NCBI RefSeq assembly: GCF_000439375.1
Contig: NZ_ATMI01000056.1
Span: forward strand, 29,746-93,745
Direction of reading: 5' to 3'
From: Tatumella saanichensis
GTDB taxonomy: Bacteria > Pseudomonadota > Gammaproteobacteria > Enterobacterales > Enterobacteriaceae
DNA length: 64,000 nucleotides
The translations under genes were made by a program, and so were the position numbers. This document shows, in pieces, positions 1-9,624 of the stretch (the first letter of the stretch is position 1; the number at the start of each line of letters is the position of its first letter). The notes under the pieces are model-generated. The model was not told the origin of the DNA, searched no databases, and saw only the letters and a program-made list of their open reading frames with translations.

Positions 1-816
1 AATCCGTGGGATGAAGCAGTACAACTGGTATTGCCCACCCTCTATCTGCCACCGGAATTTCCGGAAGAGATGTATCAGGCGCGACTGACCCTGAGTGAAA
101 AACACCGAGTGGTTGAGCGTATCATCCGTCGTGTGAATGATCGTGTGCCGGTTGCCTACCTCACCAATAAAGCCTGGTTCTGTGGTCACGAATTCTATGT
201 GGATGAGCGCGTATTGGTGCCTCGTTCCCCGATTGGCGAGCTGATTAACCAGCGCTTTGCTGGTCTGATTAACCATCATCCGGAACGTATTTTAGATATG
301 TGTACCGGCAGTGGCTGCATCGCCATTGCCTGTGCTTACGAGTTCCCGGAAACAGAAGTGGATGCGGTCGATATTTCTGCGGACGCGCTGGCCGTGACCG
401 AATACAACATCGAATCTCATGGATTAATGCATCAGGTTACGCCACTGCGCTCTGATCTGTTCCGTGATCTGCCGGCGGTGAAATACGATCTGATTGTCAC
501 CAACCCGCCTTACGTCGATGCGGAAGATATGGATGACCTGCCAAACGAATACCGCCACGAACCGGAACTCGGGCTGGCAGCAGGCAGCGATGGTTTAGTG
601 CTGGTACAGCGTATTCTGGCCCATGCCGCCGACTATTTAACCGATGACGGTGTGCTGATCTGCGAAGTGGGTAACAGCATGGTGCATATGATTGAACAGT
701 ATCCGGAAGTGCCGTTTACTTGGCTGGAATTTGAGCACGGCGGTGACGGTGTCTTCATGCTGGATAAGCAGCAATTAATTGATGCACTGCCACACTTCAG
801 ACAATACCAGTTTTAA
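1..816 (+). CDS. prmB: PrmB, 50S ribosomal protein L3 glutamine methyltransferase (5' truncated)
   Basis: S-adenosylmethionine-dependent enzyme that N5-methylates a glutamine of ribosomal protein L3. The frame is open from base 1 and begins [10 protein letters not shown], which matches about residue 40 of the 310-residue E. coli protein, so roughly 39 N-terminal residues lie outside the window; 271 codons remain. The SAM-binding motif I ([15 protein letters not shown]) and the diagnostic catalytic NPPY motif ([12 protein letters not shown]) are both present. The C-terminus is complete. It is followed by aroC in the same direction, as in E. coli. Identity is secure from near-continuous similarity to the family. 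Confidence 0.97.
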   Translation, partial: NPWDEAVQLVLPTLYLPPEFPEEMYQARLTLSEKHRVVERIIRRVNDRVPVAYLTNKAWFCGHEFYVDERVLVPRSPIGELINQRFAGLINHHPERILDMCTGSGCIAIACAYEFPETEVDAVDISADALAVTEYNIESHGLMHQVTPLRSDLFRDLPAVKYDLIVTNPPYVDAEDMDDLPNEYRHEPELGLAAGSDGLVLVQRILAHAADYLTDDGVLICEVGNSMVHMIEQYPEVPFTWLEFEHGGDGVFMLDKQQLIDALPHFRQYQF

Positions 817-825
817 TTCCCGAAA

Positions 826-852
826 AGGCTGCCGTTAGGCGGCCTCTGTTTT
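826..852 (+). terminator. weak terminator-like hairpin between prmB and aroC
   Basis: An 8-bp stem (826-833 with 838-845, one G-U pair) closes a GTTA loop and is followed by CTGTTTT. The U tract is short, so partial termination or attenuation before aroC is more likely than a full stop. Confidence 0.5.
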
Positions 853-870
853 GAGATACAAGGAACTACG

Positions 871-1956
871 ATGGCCGGAAACAGCATAGGGCAGCTTTTT
901 AAAGTCACCACTTTTGGTGAATCTCACGGAATTGCACTGGGGTGCATTGTCGATGGTGTCCCGCCAGGCATTCCGTTAACCGAAGCCGATATTCAGCATG
1001 ATCTCGACCGGCGCCGTCCGGGCACCTCCCGCTATACCACGCAGCGCCGTGAACCGGACCAAGTGCGTATTCTCTCCGGCGTGTTTGAGGGGGTCACCAC
1101 CGGGACTTCCATCGGGCTGCTGATCGAAAATACCGACCAACGCTCTCAAGATTACGGTGCCATCAAAGATCTGTTCCGTCCTGGGCATGCAGATTACACC
1201 TACGAGCAAAAATACGGTTTGCGTGATTATCGTGGCGGCGGTCGCTCCTCCGCACGTGAAACGGCCATGCGGGTCGCTGCCGGGGCTATCGCCAAGAAAT
1301 ACCTGAACATGAAACACGGTATTGTTATCCGCGGCTGCTTGACGCAGATGGGCGATGTTCACTGTGAATTACGTGACTGGGACCAAGTCGAACAAAACCC
1401 GTTCTTCTCGCCGGATGTGAACGCTTTGGACGCGTTAGATGAACTGCTACGCGGACTGAAAAAAGAGGGTGATTCCATCGGCGCTAAAGTGACCGTGGTG
1501 GCAGAAGGGGTTCCGCCGGGATTGGGTGAACCGGTGTTTGATCGACTGGATGCTGACTTGGCGCATGCGTTGATGAGCATTAATGCGGTCAAAGGCGTGG
1601 AAATTGGTGACGGATTTGCGGTGGTCGGGCAGCGTGGCAGCCAGCATCGTGATGAGATCCGCCATGACGGCTTCCAGAGCAACCATGCCGGTGGCGTGTT
1701 AGGCGGTATTAGCAGTGGTCAGACCCTGCTGGCTAACTTGGCCCTGAAGCCAACCTCCAGTATTACCGTTCCGGGTAACACCATTACCCGCAGCGGCGAA
1801 GAAGTCGACATGATCACCAAAGGGCGTCACGATCCCTGCGTCGGCATCCGTGCAGTACCAATTGCAGAAGCCATGATGGCGATCACCCTGATGGATCATC
1901 TGTTACGTCACCGCGCGCAGTGTGCGGATGTCACCACCTCGATACCACGCTGGTAA
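871..1956 (+). CDS. aroC: AroC, chorismate synthase
   Basis: Converts 5-enolpyruvylshikimate-3-phosphate to chorismate, the last step of the shikimate pathway, using reduced FMN. The 361 residues equal the E. coli length. Family signatures are visible: [18 protein letters not shown] near the N-terminus, the [21 protein letters not shown] segment near residue 125, and the C-terminal [18 protein letters not shown] stretch. The start ATG lies after a GGAAC-type ribosome binding site in the prmB-aroC gap. mepA begins 4 bp after its stop, so translation of the two is probably coupled. Confidence 0.98.
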   Translation: MAGNSIGQLFKVTTFGESHGIALGCIVDGVPPGIPLTEADIQHDLDRRRPGTSRYTTQRREPDQVRILSGVFEGVTTGTSIGLLIENTDQRSQDYGAIKDLFRPGHADYTYEQKYGLRDYRGGGRSSARETAMRVAAGAIAKKYLNMKHGIVIRGCLTQMGDVHCELRDWDQVEQNPFFSPDVNALDALDELLRGLKKEGDSIGAKVTVVAEGVPPGLGEPVFDRLDADLAHALMSINAVKGVEIGDGFAVVGQRGSQHRDEIRHDGFQSNHAGGVLGGISSGQTLLANLALKPTSSITVPGNTITRSGEEVDMITKGRHDPCVGIRAVPIAEAMMAITLMDHLLRHRAQCADVTTSIPRW

Positions 1957-1960
1957 CCCC

Positions 1961-2785
1961 ATGAAAAAATATGCGCTTGCGGTTCTGTTGTCTCTGATAA
2001 ACCTGTCGGTAATGGCGGCAGCCACTCCTTGGCAGAGTATTCAGCACCCGGTGAGTGGTGCACCACAATCCATTGGCAGCTTTGCCAATGGTTGTATTGT
2101 TGGGGCACAGGCACTGCCGCTGAATGCACCTGATTATCAGGTTATGCGGCAGGATCAGCGGCGCTATTTTGGTCATCCGCAGTTGATTCAGTTTATTCAG
2201 CGTTTTACTGCGCAAGTCGCCAATGCAGGGCTTGGCGAAGTATTGATTGGTGACATGGGTATGGCCGCCGGTGGGCGGTTTAGTAGTGGCCATGCCAGCC
2301 ATCAGACAGGCCTTGATGTGGACATCTGGTTACAGTTACCAAAAAAGCGCTGGACTGAACAGCAACTGCTGCATCCGCAACCCCTGGATTTGGTCAGTGC
2401 CAACGGCAAGCAAGTGGTGGGCCGTCTTTGGTCACCGCAAATCCTGGAGATGGTGAAGCTCGCCTCTGAAGACCCGAAAGTGACCCGTATTTTTGTCAAT
2501 CCGGCGATCAAGCAGCAACTCTGTCTGGATGCGGGCAGTGATCGGGGCTGGTTACGCAAAGTTCGTCCATGGTTTGGCCATCGCGCTCATATGCATGTTC
2601 GTCTTAGCTGCCCGCCAGGGAGCAGCAACTGCCAGGATCAACCGGCACCGCCTCCTGGGGATGGCTGTGGCGCGGAACTGCAGAGTTGGTTTTTGCCCGC
2701 CAGTTCTCCTACCTCCCCAGTAAAACGGACGCCGCCGGTTTTACCGGCAGCCTGTCAGGCGTTATTGGATGATCATAAATTATAA
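1961..2785 (+). CDS. mepA: MepA, penicillin-insensitive murein DD-endopeptidase
   Basis: Periplasmic zinc metallopeptidase (LAS/M74 family) that cleaves D-Ala-mDAP cross-links in peptidoglycan. From the ATG at 1961 the product is 274 residues, the E. coli length, starting with a signal peptide ([19 protein letters not shown], cleavage expected before AATPW). Zinc and catalytic residues are visible in [16 protein letters not shown] (His, Asp) and [15 protein letters not shown] (HMH motif). A further in-frame GTG at 1922 inside aroC would add 13 residues before the signal peptide and is rejected. It sits 4 bp after aroC and 8 bp before yfcA, suggesting one transcript. Confidence 0.96.
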   Translation: MKKYALAVLLSLINLSVMAAATPWQSIQHPVSGAPQSIGSFANGCIVGAQALPLNAPDYQVMRQDQRRYFGHPQLIQFIQRFTAQVANAGLGEVLIGDMGMAAGGRFSSGHASHQTGLDVDIWLQLPKKRWTEQQLLHPQPLDLVSANGKQVVGRLWSPQILEMVKLASEDPKVTRIFVNPAIKQQLCLDAGSDRGWLRKVRPWFGHRAHMHVRLSCPPGSSNCQDQPAPPPGDGCGAELQSWFLPASSPTSPVKRTPPVLPAACQALLDDHKL

Positions 2786-2793
2786 GGATTGCT

Positions 2794-3588
2794 ATGGAGT
2801 GGTTTGCTGTCAGTCCGCTGGTGGTGGTGGCGCTGTTTTTTGTAGCGGTCGCTGCGGCTTTTATTGATTCTATCGCCGGTGGTGGCGGGTTATTAACGGT
2901 ACCCGCGCTGCTTGCTGCCGGACTTTCTCCGGCACAGACCCTTGCGACCAATAAATTACAGTCGGTGGGCGGCTCTTTCTCCGCCACGCTCTATTTTATT
3001 CGCCGCAAAGCGATAGATATCTCTAAGCAGTGGCCGAATATCCTGATGACATTTTGTGGCGCAATGCTCGGATCGCTGTTGATCCAACATCTGCGTGCCG
3101 ATCTGTTACGTCAGATCCTGCCGCTGTTTTTGATTGCCATCGGTTTGTGGTTTCTATTGATGCCTAAGCTCGGTGAAAGCGACCGGGCGGCCCGACTGTC
3201 GGGCTTTGCTTATGCGCTGGTAGGTGGCGGCTGTGTCGGCTTTTACGATGGATTTTTTGGACCTGGCGCAGGTTCCTTTTATGCGCTGGCGTTTGTGGTT
3301 TTGGCAGGGTTCAACCTAGCGAAAGCCACCGCCCATGCCAAGTTGTTGAACTTCACCTCTAACCTTACCAGCCTGCTGTTTTTTATGTTTGGTGGCAAGG
3401 TAGTGTGGGGGTTGGGTCTGGTGATGCTGTTAGGTGCTTTCTGTGGTGCCCGCTTGGGCGCGCGCCTGGTACTGAGCCGCGGTCAGCAATTGATCCGCCC
3501 TATGGTCGTAACGGTATCGGTGATTATGAGCTTGAAGCTGTTGTGGGACAGCCACGGCCAGGCGTTGATACAGTTACTGGCCCATTAA
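2794..3588 (+). CDS. yfcA: YfcA, TSUP-family membrane permease
   Basis: Inner-membrane protein of the TSUP (TauE/SafE, DUF81) family; members move sulfonates, sulfite or other organic anions, but the substrate of YfcA is not established. 264 residues, against about 269 in E. coli, almost wholly hydrophobic with about eight predicted membrane segments. The conserved family motif DSIAGGGGLLTVPALLAAGLSP lies near residue 25, with its repeat-half counterpart GFYDGFFGPGAGSFYALAF near residue 150. It is 8 bp downstream of mepA, consistent with the conserved aroC-mepA-yfcA-epmC-yfcL cluster. Confidence 0.93.
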   Translation: MEWFAVSPLVVVALFFVAVAAAFIDSIAGGGGLLTVPALLAAGLSPAQTLATNKLQSVGGSFSATLYFIRRKAIDISKQWPNILMTFCGAMLGSLLIQHLRADLLRQILPLFLIAIGLWFLLMPKLGESDRAARLSGFAYALVGGGCVGFYDGFFGPGAGSFYALAFVVLAGFNLAKATAHAKLLNFTSNLTSLLFFMFGGKVVWGLGLVMLLGAFCGARLGARLVLSRGQQLIRPMVVTVSVIMSLKLLWDSHGQALIQLLAH

Positions 3589-3592
3589 AACC

Positions 3593-3618
3593 AGGATTGC
3601 GATGCCCGTCGCAATCCT
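3593..3618. repeat. perfect 10-bp inverted repeat between yfcA and epmC
   Basis: AGGATTGCGA (3593-3602) and TCGCAATCCT (3609-3618) pair perfectly around the loop TGCCCG, starting 5 bases after the yfcA stop. There is no U tract, so a strong intrinsic terminator is unlikely. The stem ends 15 bases before the nearest candidate epmC start and could shape its translation or protect the upstream mRNA end. Confidence 0.75.
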
Positions 3619-3645
3619 GTCGTGAAATATCTGATGAGTAACAAA

Positions 3646-4191
3646 ATGAGTAGCCATCATTATCAGGATCTGATCACTATTTTTGATCACTGTTTTTTTG
3701 ACGAATTTATGACCCGCTTGGTGAGGGGAGAAGATGAACCAGTCTACCTACCGGCAGACAATCAGTGTGACTATCACCGGGTGATCTTTGCTCATGGCTA
3801 TTATGCCAGCGCCTTGCACGAGATTTCACACTGGTGTGTGGCCGGAGAAGCCCGCCGTCAGCAGGTCGATTTTGGTTACTGGTACTGCCCCGATGGTCGA
3901 GACAGGATCACCCAACAACAGTTTGAGTCGGTAGAGGTTACCCCACAGGCGCTGGAATGGATGTTTTCGATGGCAGCCGGTTTCCCGTTTAATGTCAGTT
4001 GTGACAACCTGAGCGGTGACCATGAGCCGGATCGTATTGCTTTTCAGCGCAAGGTACGCACGAAAGTGGAAACCTATCTACAACAAGGGGTCCCACCACG
4101 TCCGCAACGCTTTATCCAAGCACTGCACCGCTTTTATGCCACACCGCCTTTGGAACTTTCACAGTTCCCTTGGCCGGAAGAGTTAGTCTGA
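3646..4191 (+). CDS. epmC: EpmC, elongation factor P hydroxylase
   Basis: Hydroxylates the beta-lysylated lysine of elongation factor P, the last step of the modification begun by EpmA and EpmB, which supports translation of polyproline stretches. Strong similarity to E. coli EpmC (formerly YfcM) runs the whole length, including YLPADNQCDYHRVIFAHGYY, the HEISHWCVAG metal-binding-like segment and VDFGYWYCPDGRD. The ATG at 3646 gives 181 residues against 182 in E. coli; an in-frame ATG at 3634 (185 residues) is a real alternative because neither has a strong Shine-Dalgarno sequence. yfcL follows 14 bp later. Confidence 0.93.
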   Translation: MSSHHYQDLITIFDHCFFDEFMTRLVRGEDEPVYLPADNQCDYHRVIFAHGYYASALHEISHWCVAGEARRQQVDFGYWYCPDGRDRITQQQFESVEVTPQALEWMFSMAAGFPFNVSCDNLSGDHEPDRIAFQRKVRTKVETYLQQGVPPRPQRFIQALHRFYATPPLELSQFPWPEELV

Positions 4192-4205
4192 GCAGGGAAA
4201 TACCG

Positions 4206-4481
4206 ATGATTGAAACAGAAGCAAAAATTCTGGCAATAATTGACGAAATGGTAGACAGCGCCTCGGATGATCAGCTATTTGCTGGCGGCTATATCCGTGG
4301 TCATCTGACTCAGTCCGTGGCCGAACTGGAAAATGAAGGGCTGAGCAGTTCAGCAGACCTGAAACAGCGCGTCGAACAGAGCCTGCAAAGTGCCATCGCG
4401 CAAAAAGAGCTGTCGCCCCCCGATCAGGTTCTGGTGCTGGAGATGTGGTATCAACTCTATCAACAGGCAGCCAACGCCTGA
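4206..4481 (+). CDS. yfcL: YfcL family protein, function unknown
   Basis: Small 91-residue acidic protein matching E. coli YfcL (92 residues) throughout: ILAIIDEMVDSASDDQLFAG, then a GYIRGHL segment and a C-terminal ELSPPDQVLVLEMW. It looks soluble and largely helical, with no signal peptide or membrane segment. The start at 4206 (MIETEAKIL) is chosen over an earlier in-frame codon at 4170 inside epmC because it matches E. coli and follows an AGGGA ribosome binding site. No function is established for the family; the conserved neighbourhood epmC-yfcL-mnmC is translation related. Confidence 0.88.
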   Translation: MIETEAKILAIIDEMVDSASDDQLFAGGYIRGHLTQSVAELENEGLSSSADLKQRVEQSLQSAIAQKELSPPDQVLVLEMWYQLYQQAANA

Positions 4482-4490
4482 TGATCCCGT

Positions 4491-4512
4491 CGGCCGGCTA
4501 GCTAACCGGCCG
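4491..4512. terminator. shared hairpin between convergent yfcL and mnmC
   Basis: CGGCCGG (4491-4497) pairs with CCGGCCG (4506-4512). The loop contains the mnmC stop codon (TAG on the minus strand, 4498-4500). Neither side has a strong U tract (TCCTTTC on the plus side), so this is a terminator-like or 3'-end protective structure serving both genes. Confidence 0.5.
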
Positions 4513-6507
4513 TCCTTTCAGTAGTTTTCTTATCCAAAAACGGTTTGGCTGTAAGGCATCCAGGGTCGGTTTATCCAAGGGCTGTGGCTCACCACTGATC
4601 TGAGCTGCCAGCACTTCGGCTGCCAGGGGCGCGCTACAGATCCCCCGAGATCCGAGAGCAGACAACAGGTACACACCCGGCCATTGCGGGGCTGCGGGCA
4701 CCGATTCGGGATGATACTGTTGCTGAGCTAGCTGTTGATAGGTGCTGAGGGTCGCCGCGTGATCCGACAGCGACCCGACCATCGGCAGATGATCGCGGAT
4801 GGCACAACGTACGCCATTACGGGCCTGCTGATCATGGACCTCTACCTGACGGGGCCAATCCACATCAGGTAGACAGTTGATCAATCGCTGATGATTCTGC
4901 TGCTGATCTTCCGAGCGATACACTCCCTGACGCTCGCCACGATGGTAACTGGCACCGATACAGTGGCTCTGGTGCAGTGGGCTGCGTGGGGTGAGATAGC
5001 CGTCATAGCAGAGTACCGTTTTCAAATTACTGAGAGCCTGGCACTCTGAAACATGGCTGACTTGCCCGGACACCGCATACAGCGGCAGTTGCTGCGACTG
5101 AGTGAATTCCGTCACCCGATGCCCATTCGCCAAGATCAATGCGGCGTGAAACCTGTCGGGTTTGTCGGTAAATTGTAGGCACAGCTGGTGCTGTTGCTGA
5201 TGCCAGTTGTGTAACTCGTGCTGCCAATGACAGCGTAATCCCTGCTGTTGTGCCAGGGAAATCAGTTGTTGCGTCAGCTGTGCTGGGTTGATCCAGCCAG
5301 CGAGTGGATAAAATAGACCGTTACAAGGGATCTCTACCCCCGCAAGGTCGCTGGCTTGTGCGGCATCGACCGCTCTCGCCAAGCTTTCTGGCAATGCCAT
5401 CGCCAGCATTTGTTCGATTTTATGCTGACTTTTTTCATCCCAGCCAAGTTGCAGTACGCCGCTCCATTGGTGTTCAACGTTGCAGGGCATAGCATCGTAA
5501 TAGCGGCGTGAGAAGTCGAAAGCCGATGGAAAGAAACTGGCTAGCGCTGGGTCGTGGCTATTGAGCAGCGGATAGACAGCCGCCTGCCGATTTCCGGACG
5601 CATTTTCTGCTGGCTGCTGATCCGCACAATACAGGGTGACCTGATAACCTCGACGTAACAGGGCCAGAGAGAGACAGGCGCTGGCAATGCCGCCCCCGAT
5701 AATGGCAATCTCCTTTGCGGGGGCAGGCGGTCGGGCATACCAGGGGCGGGAAAGGGTGAGCTGTGGTTGGTGTTCGATACTGCCACACAGCATTTCCCGT
5801 TTATGACCAAACCCTTTACGTCTTTCCACGCGGTATCCTGCCTGTTGCAGCCCACGGCGCACAAATCCTGCTGCGGTAAAGGTGGCAAAGGTCCCGTCCG
5901 GCCTCGACAGACGTACCATGGTGTCAAATAGGCGGTCAGTCCACATCTCGGGATTTTTCGAGGGGGCAAAGCCATCGAGGAACCAAGCATCCACTTGACG
6001 ATTCAGGCTGTCATCAAAGGTGTCCATCAGGGTGTTAATATCCCCGAGCCACAGATCGAGGGTGACCTGACCTTGGCGGAATATCAGACGTTGACAGCCG
6101 GGTAGGGCTTGTGGCCACTGGGCTTGTAGTTGTGCGGCATACTCTGCCAGTTCCGGCCAGTGGCGATGGGCAGCCTCTAAATCTTGCCGGGTCAGCAAAA
6201 ATTTTTCACAACTGATAAAGTGCAACCGCTGCACAGTCTGTGATGGATGTTGTGCCAGAGCTTGATCAAAGGCCTGCCAGAGTGTCAGAAAGTTCAGCCC
6301 AGTGCCGAAACCGGTTTCCGCGACGATAAAAAGATCACGGCTATGGGTGTCAAACCTCTGCGGAAGCTGGTTTCCATTTAGGAAAACATAACGGGTTTCT
6401 TCCAAACCGTTGTCATTGGAGAAATAGACGTCATCAAAAAATTGGGAAACAGGTGTACCCTGTTCGTTCCATTGCAGAGTTGCGTGTTCGATCCGGGAGG
6501 TTGTCAC
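4498..6507 (-). CDS. mnmC: MnmC, bifunctional tRNA mnm5(s2)U34 biosynthesis protein
   Basis: Carries out the last two steps of mnm5(s2)U34 synthesis at the tRNA wobble position. The N-terminal half (about residues 1-245) is the SAM methyltransferase domain, with [17 protein letters not shown] and the catalytic-region [15 protein letters not shown]. The C-terminal half (about 265-669) is an FAD oxidoreductase with the dinucleotide motif [20 protein letters not shown] and the C-terminal [14 protein letters not shown]. 669 residues, the same as the E. coli class. The start is GTG at 6507: a stop codon lies in frame four codons upstream and no earlier start exists. No clear Shine-Dalgarno sequence is present, so expression may be low. 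It is divergent from fabB. Confidence 0.96.
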   Translation of the reverse strand: MTTSRIEHATLQWNEQGTPVSQFFDDVYFSNDNGLEETRYVFLNGNQLPQRFDTHSRDLFIVAETGFGTGLNFLTLWQAFDQALAQHPSQTVQRLHFISCEKFLLTRQDLEAAHRHWPELAEYAAQLQAQWPQALPGCQRLIFRQGQVTLDLWLGDINTLMDTFDDSLNRQVDAWFLDGFAPSKNPEMWTDRLFDTMVRLSRPDGTFATFTAAGFVRRGLQQAGYRVERRKGFGHKREMLCGSIEHQPQLTLSRPWYARPPAPAKEIAIIGGGIASACLSLALLRRGYQVTLYCADQQPAENASGNRQAAVYPLLNSHDPALASFFPSAFDFSRRYYDAMPCNVEHQWSGVLQLGWDEKSQHKIEQMLAMALPESLARAVDAAQASDLAGVEIPCNGLFYPLAGWINPAQLTQQLISLAQQQGLRCHWQHELHNWHQQQHQLCLQFTDKPDRFHAALILANGHRVTEFTQSQQLPLYAVSGQVSHVSECQALSNLKTVLCYDGYLTPRSPLHQSHCIGASYHRGERQGVYRSEDQQQNHQRLINCLPDVDWPRQVEVHDQQARNGVRCAIRDHLPMVGSLSDHAATLSTYQQLAQQQYHPESVPAAPQWPGVYLLSALGSRGICSAPLAAEVLAAQISGEPQPLDKPTLDALQPNRFWIRKLLKGRPVS

Positions 6508-6582
6508 TGTCGGGGCTCATTGGTCAGGCAATAGGCGGATTTTATCGATATCGCACGAATGACGCAAATTTACACGGGAATT

Positions 6583-6599
6583 TGCTGATCGGACTTGTT
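6583..6599. promoter_or_regulatory. FadR activator site upstream of fabB
   Basis: TGCTGATCGGACTTGTT matches the known fabA/fabB-type FadR operator (CTGATCGGACTTGTT core). In E. coli FadR activates fabB here and long-chain acyl-CoA releases it. It abuts the FabR palindrome at 6602. Confidence 0.8.
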
Positions 6600-6601
6600 C
6601 G

Positions 6602-6617
6602 GCTTACAAGTGTAAGC
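6602..6617. promoter_or_regulatory. FabR operator of fabB
   Basis: GCTTACAAGTGTAAGC is a 7-2-7 perfect inverted repeat in the position of the E. coli fabB FabR box (GCGTACAAGTGTACGC type), 43 bp before the start codon. FabR represses unsaturated fatty-acid synthesis when unsaturated acyl thioesters are plentiful. Confidence 0.85.
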
Positions 6618-6660
6618 TAAAGTGCATCGTCAACAGAAAAGATGTGAAAGAGGATTTTGA

Positions 6661-7881
6661 ATGAAACGTGCAGTGATCACTGGCCTGGGGATTGTTTCCA
6701 GCATTGGTAATAATCAGCAGGAGGTTCTGGAATCCCTGCGGGAAGGGCGTTCTGGTATCACCTTCTCTGAAGAGATGAAAGAAGCAGGCATGCGCAGCCA
6801 TGTGTGGGGCAATGTAAAATTGGATACCACAGGCCTTATCGATCGCAAAGTTGTGCGTTTTATGAGCGATGCGTCTATTTATGCTTTCCTGTCTATGGAA
6901 GAAGCGATTAAAGACTCTGGCCTGACTAATGAGCAGTACCAGAGCAACCCACGGGTCGGCTTGATCGCCGGTTCCGGTGGTGGTTCTCCGCGCTTCCAAG
7001 TATTCGGTGCTGATGCGATGCGCAGCCCGCGTGGTCTGAAAGCGGTTGGTCCTTATGTCGTGACCAAAGCGATGGCGTCTGGTGTGTCTGCCTGTCTGGC
7101 AACACCGTTTAAGATCCACGGCGTTAACTACTCTATTAGCTCTGCCTGTGCGACCTCTTCGCACTGTATTGGTAACGCGGTTGAGCAGATCCAGTTAGGC
7201 AAGCAGGACATCGTGTTTGCCGGTGGCGGTGAAGAATTGTGCTGGGAAATGGCCTGTGAGTTCGATGCGATGGGTGCATTGTCGACCAAATACAACGACA
7301 CGCCGGAAAAAGCGTCTCGTACTTACGACAAGCAGCGTGATGGCTTCGTCATCGCCGGTGGCGGCGGAATGGTCGTCGTCGAAGAGCTGGAACATGCTCT
7401 GGCCCGTGGTGCCCATATCTATGCGGAAATCGTCGGTTATGGTGCCACCTCTGACGGTGCCGATATGGTTGCGCCATCAGGTGAAGGAGCGGTGCGTTGT
7501 ATGAAGATGGCGATGGAAGGTGTTGATACCCCTATCGATTATCTAAACACCCACGGTACGTCAACGCCAGTCGGTGATGTCAAAGAGTTAGGGGCTATTC
7601 GCGAAGTATTCGGTGACAACACCCCAATGCTGTCTGCCACCAAAGCCATGACCGGTCACTCTTTAGGGGCTGCCGGGGTTCAGGAGGCTATCTACAGCCT
7701 GCTGATGCTGGAACACGGTTTTGTTGCCCCAAGCATTAACATCGATGAGTGTGATGATGCGGCTGCGGGTATGAACATCGTGACCAAAGCGACTGACAAA
7801 AAACTGACGACAGTGATGTCAAACAGCTTCGGTTTCGGCGGTACCAACGCCACCCTGACACTGCGTAAATACCAAGCGTAA
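6661..7881 (+). CDS. fabB: FabB, 3-oxoacyl-[acyl-carrier-protein] synthase I
   Basis: Condensing enzyme of type II fatty-acid synthesis, required for elongation of the unsaturated branch. 406 residues, the E. coli length. The catalytic triad is visible: nucleophile Cys in [18 protein letters not shown] near residue 163, His in [11 protein letters not shown] and His in [15 protein letters not shown] good AGAGGA ribosome binding site precedes the ATG. Upstream lie adjacent FadR and FabR sites; a strong terminator follows, so it is a single-gene transcription unit. Confidence 0.98.
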   Translation: MKRAVITGLGIVSSIGNNQQEVLESLREGRSGITFSEEMKEAGMRSHVWGNVKLDTTGLIDRKVVRFMSDASIYAFLSMEEAIKDSGLTNEQYQSNPRVGLIAGSGGGSPRFQVFGADAMRSPRGLKAVGPYVVTKAMASGVSACLATPFKIHGVNYSISSACATSSHCIGNAVEQIQLGKQDIVFAGGGEELCWEMACEFDAMGALSTKYNDTPEKASRTYDKQRDGFVIAGGGGMVVVEELEHALARGAHIYAEIVGYGATSDGADMVAPSGEGAVRCMKMAMEGVDTPIDYLNTHGTSTPVGDVKELGAIREVFGDNTPMLSATKAMTGHSLGAAGVQEAIYSLLMLEHGFVAPSINIDECDDAAAGMNIVTKATDKKLTTVMSNSFGFGGTNATLTLRKYQA

Positions 7882-7900
7882 TCAGGTGTGAGACAAGACA

Positions 7901-7930
7901 AACCGGTCGACATGCGACCGGTTTTTTTTT
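7901..7930 (+). terminator. fabB intrinsic terminator
   Basis: AACCGGTCG (7901-7909) pairs with CGACCGGTT (7915-7923) around ACATG, followed by an uninterrupted T run to 7930. A textbook rho-independent terminator. Confidence 0.95.
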
Positions 7931-8421
7931 GTCTATCAACCGTCGCATACTCCCCATTGACCCCATCGCCATCAACGGCCGTATTACGCGGACTGGCCTT
8001 CCGAGGCTGGCATTAATCCAGAAACGGTAGCGAGGTCTTGCGTACCAGACTGTATTATATCTTTGTTGACGGAGTCGGCTTGCGGCAGCAAGTGGACAGA
8101 CCCGGCACGGTTAGATCAACCAAGCTTTCGCCAAGACCGTTCAGCAGGCTACATCTGTCACAATGAGTGGGGCCGTAACGTCATATCCCAGATCTAGATA
8201 ATGAATATTGCCTGTGGTGGCTTCGTGATTTTCGGATTTTAGTCCGAGAGTAGCAGCGGAGTCTGGGCCATGACATGTTGATGATATGATTAGGGCGATC
8301 GCTTTTGACAAAGCGGACCTGATTATAAACACTTAACAGTCTATTCGGACTGTACCAGCCCTGAAGCCCGCTGTGCTGGTGTGTTGTTTCCTAATATCGG
8401 GCATCGTGGAGCTAATTTTCA
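7931..8421. other. 490-bp gap with no recognisable gene
   Basis: No gene can be supported. One plus-strand frame stays open from 7961 to a TAG at 8195-8197 (78 codons) but has no ATG and resembles nothing I know; it may be a gene remnant or chance. Close to yfcJ there are two small inverted repeats: ACAGTC/GACTGT at 8336-8353 and ACCAGC/GCTGGT at 8354-8380, the second followed by T-rich DNA, so they could be leader hairpins of yfcJ. Confidence 0.6.
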
Positions 8422-9624
8422 ATGACGGATACCTCTGCTGGCACTGACCAGTCTTCACAATCATCATCCTTGCCAGTAGCACTGACCTCTTTTTCGGTGT
8501 TTCTCACCTATCTTACCGCTGGGCTAGCGCTGCCGGTGATCCCGCTGTATGTCCATCAGCAACTGGGCATGAATGATGTGATGGTCGGTATTGCGGTGGG
8601 GATCCAGTTTTTTGCCACCTTACTGACCCGCGGTTTCGCCGGTATCAGGGCAGATCAGCACGGGGCGAAACGAACCACCCTACAGGGTATGGCGGTCATT
8701 GTGATGGTTGGTGTCGCGTATCTGGCGTCCTCACTGCTCAACGGAGCGCTGGCGTTTCAATTTGGATTATTACTACTTGGCAGACTGTTACTCGGTTTTG
8801 GTGAAAGCTTGCTGTTTACCGGCAACCTGACATGGGGATTAGGGCTTATTGGCGCAAAACGGTCCGGTATTGTGATGTCCTGGAATGGGATGGCAATTTA
8901 CGGCGCGCTGGCCGCTGGTGCACCGTTAGGGGTGTGGATCCAACATCACTACGGTTTCAGCGGTGTCAGTCTCGTCGCGTTGTTCTGCCCATTACTGGCG
9001 TTATTGTGCAGTTGCCGTATTGCCTCAGTGCCGGTGAATTCTGCAGAACGGATCCCGTTATTCAGTGTCGTCCGCCAAGTATTTTCCCCGGGGGTGATAC
9101 TTGCTTTGCAGGGAGTCGGTTTTGCCGTGATCGGCGCCTTTACATCGCTCTATTTTGCCGATAAACATTGGGGTAATGCGGGCTATACCTTGACTGTGTT
9201 TGGCGTCGCTTATGTGATGGTCAGGGTATTATTTGGCCACTTACCGGACAGAGTGGGCGGGGTCCGCGTGACACTGGTGTCGCTGCTGGTGGAAACCGTG
9301 GGTCTACTGCTACTAGGTTTAGGCAACCATGAGTGGATGGCGTTCACCGGTGCAGCCCTGACCGGTTGTGGTTGTTCACTGGTGTTCCCGGCGATGGGCG
9401 TCGAAGTGGTCAAAGCTGTTGAGGCGCGGGTTCGGGGCACTGCTTTGGGCTGTTACTCCGCCTTTCAGGATGTGGCCTACGGAGTGACCGGTCCGCTGGC
9501 AGGGGTGTTGGCGAACGGATGGGGTTATCCTGCTGTTTACCTAGCCGGTGCTGGCTCTGCCTTTGCGGGGCTTAGTATCAGTGCGTTATTACTGTTCTAT
9601 CGAAAAAGTGCTGCCAGTGCCTGA
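8422..9624 (+). CDS. yfcJ: YfcJ-type major facilitator superfamily transporter
   Basis: 400-residue MFS permease of the YfcJ/YhhS (UPF0226) group; the substrate is unknown. Twelve hydrophobic segments fit the family. Conserved landmarks shared with E. coli YfcJ include [34 protein letters not shown] near residue 60, [10 protein letters not shown] and [19 protein letters not shown], and in the second half [13 protein letters not shown] and GVEVVKAV. It starts at the ATG at 8422. Its last 28 bp overlap the 3' end of the convergent MocR-type gene. fabB-yfcJ adjacency is as in E. coli, but an atypical 490-bp gap separates them here. Confidence 0.88.
   Translation: MTDTSAGTDQSSQSSSLPVALTSFSVFLTYLTAGLALPVIPLYVHQQLGMNDVMVGIAVGIQFFATLLTRGFAGIRADQHGAKRTTLQGMAVIVMVGVAYLASSLLNGALAFQFGLLLLGRLLLGFGESLLFTGNLTWGLGLIGAKRSGIVMSWNGMAIYGALAAGAPLGVWIQHHYGFSGVSLVALFCPLLALLCSCRIASVPVNSAERIPLFSVVRQVFSPGVILALQGVGFAVIGAFTSLYFADKHWGNAGYTLTVFGVAYVMVRVLFGHLPDRVGGVRVTLVSLLVETVGLLLLGLGNHEWMAFTGAALTGCGCSLVFPAMGVEVVKAVEARVRGTALGCYSAFQDVAYGVTGPLAGVLANGWGYPAVYLAGAGSAFAGLSISALLLFYRKSAASA

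Noticed and set aside
1922..1960. Earlier in-frame GTG start for mepA
   Set aside because: It would put 13 residues before a clear signal peptide and overlap aroC; the ATG at 1961 gives the E. coli length.
8141..8332. 63-codon minus-strand frame in the fabB-yfcJ gap
   Set aside because: No similarity that I recognise, no Shine-Dalgarno sequence and no support from context; length is within chance.
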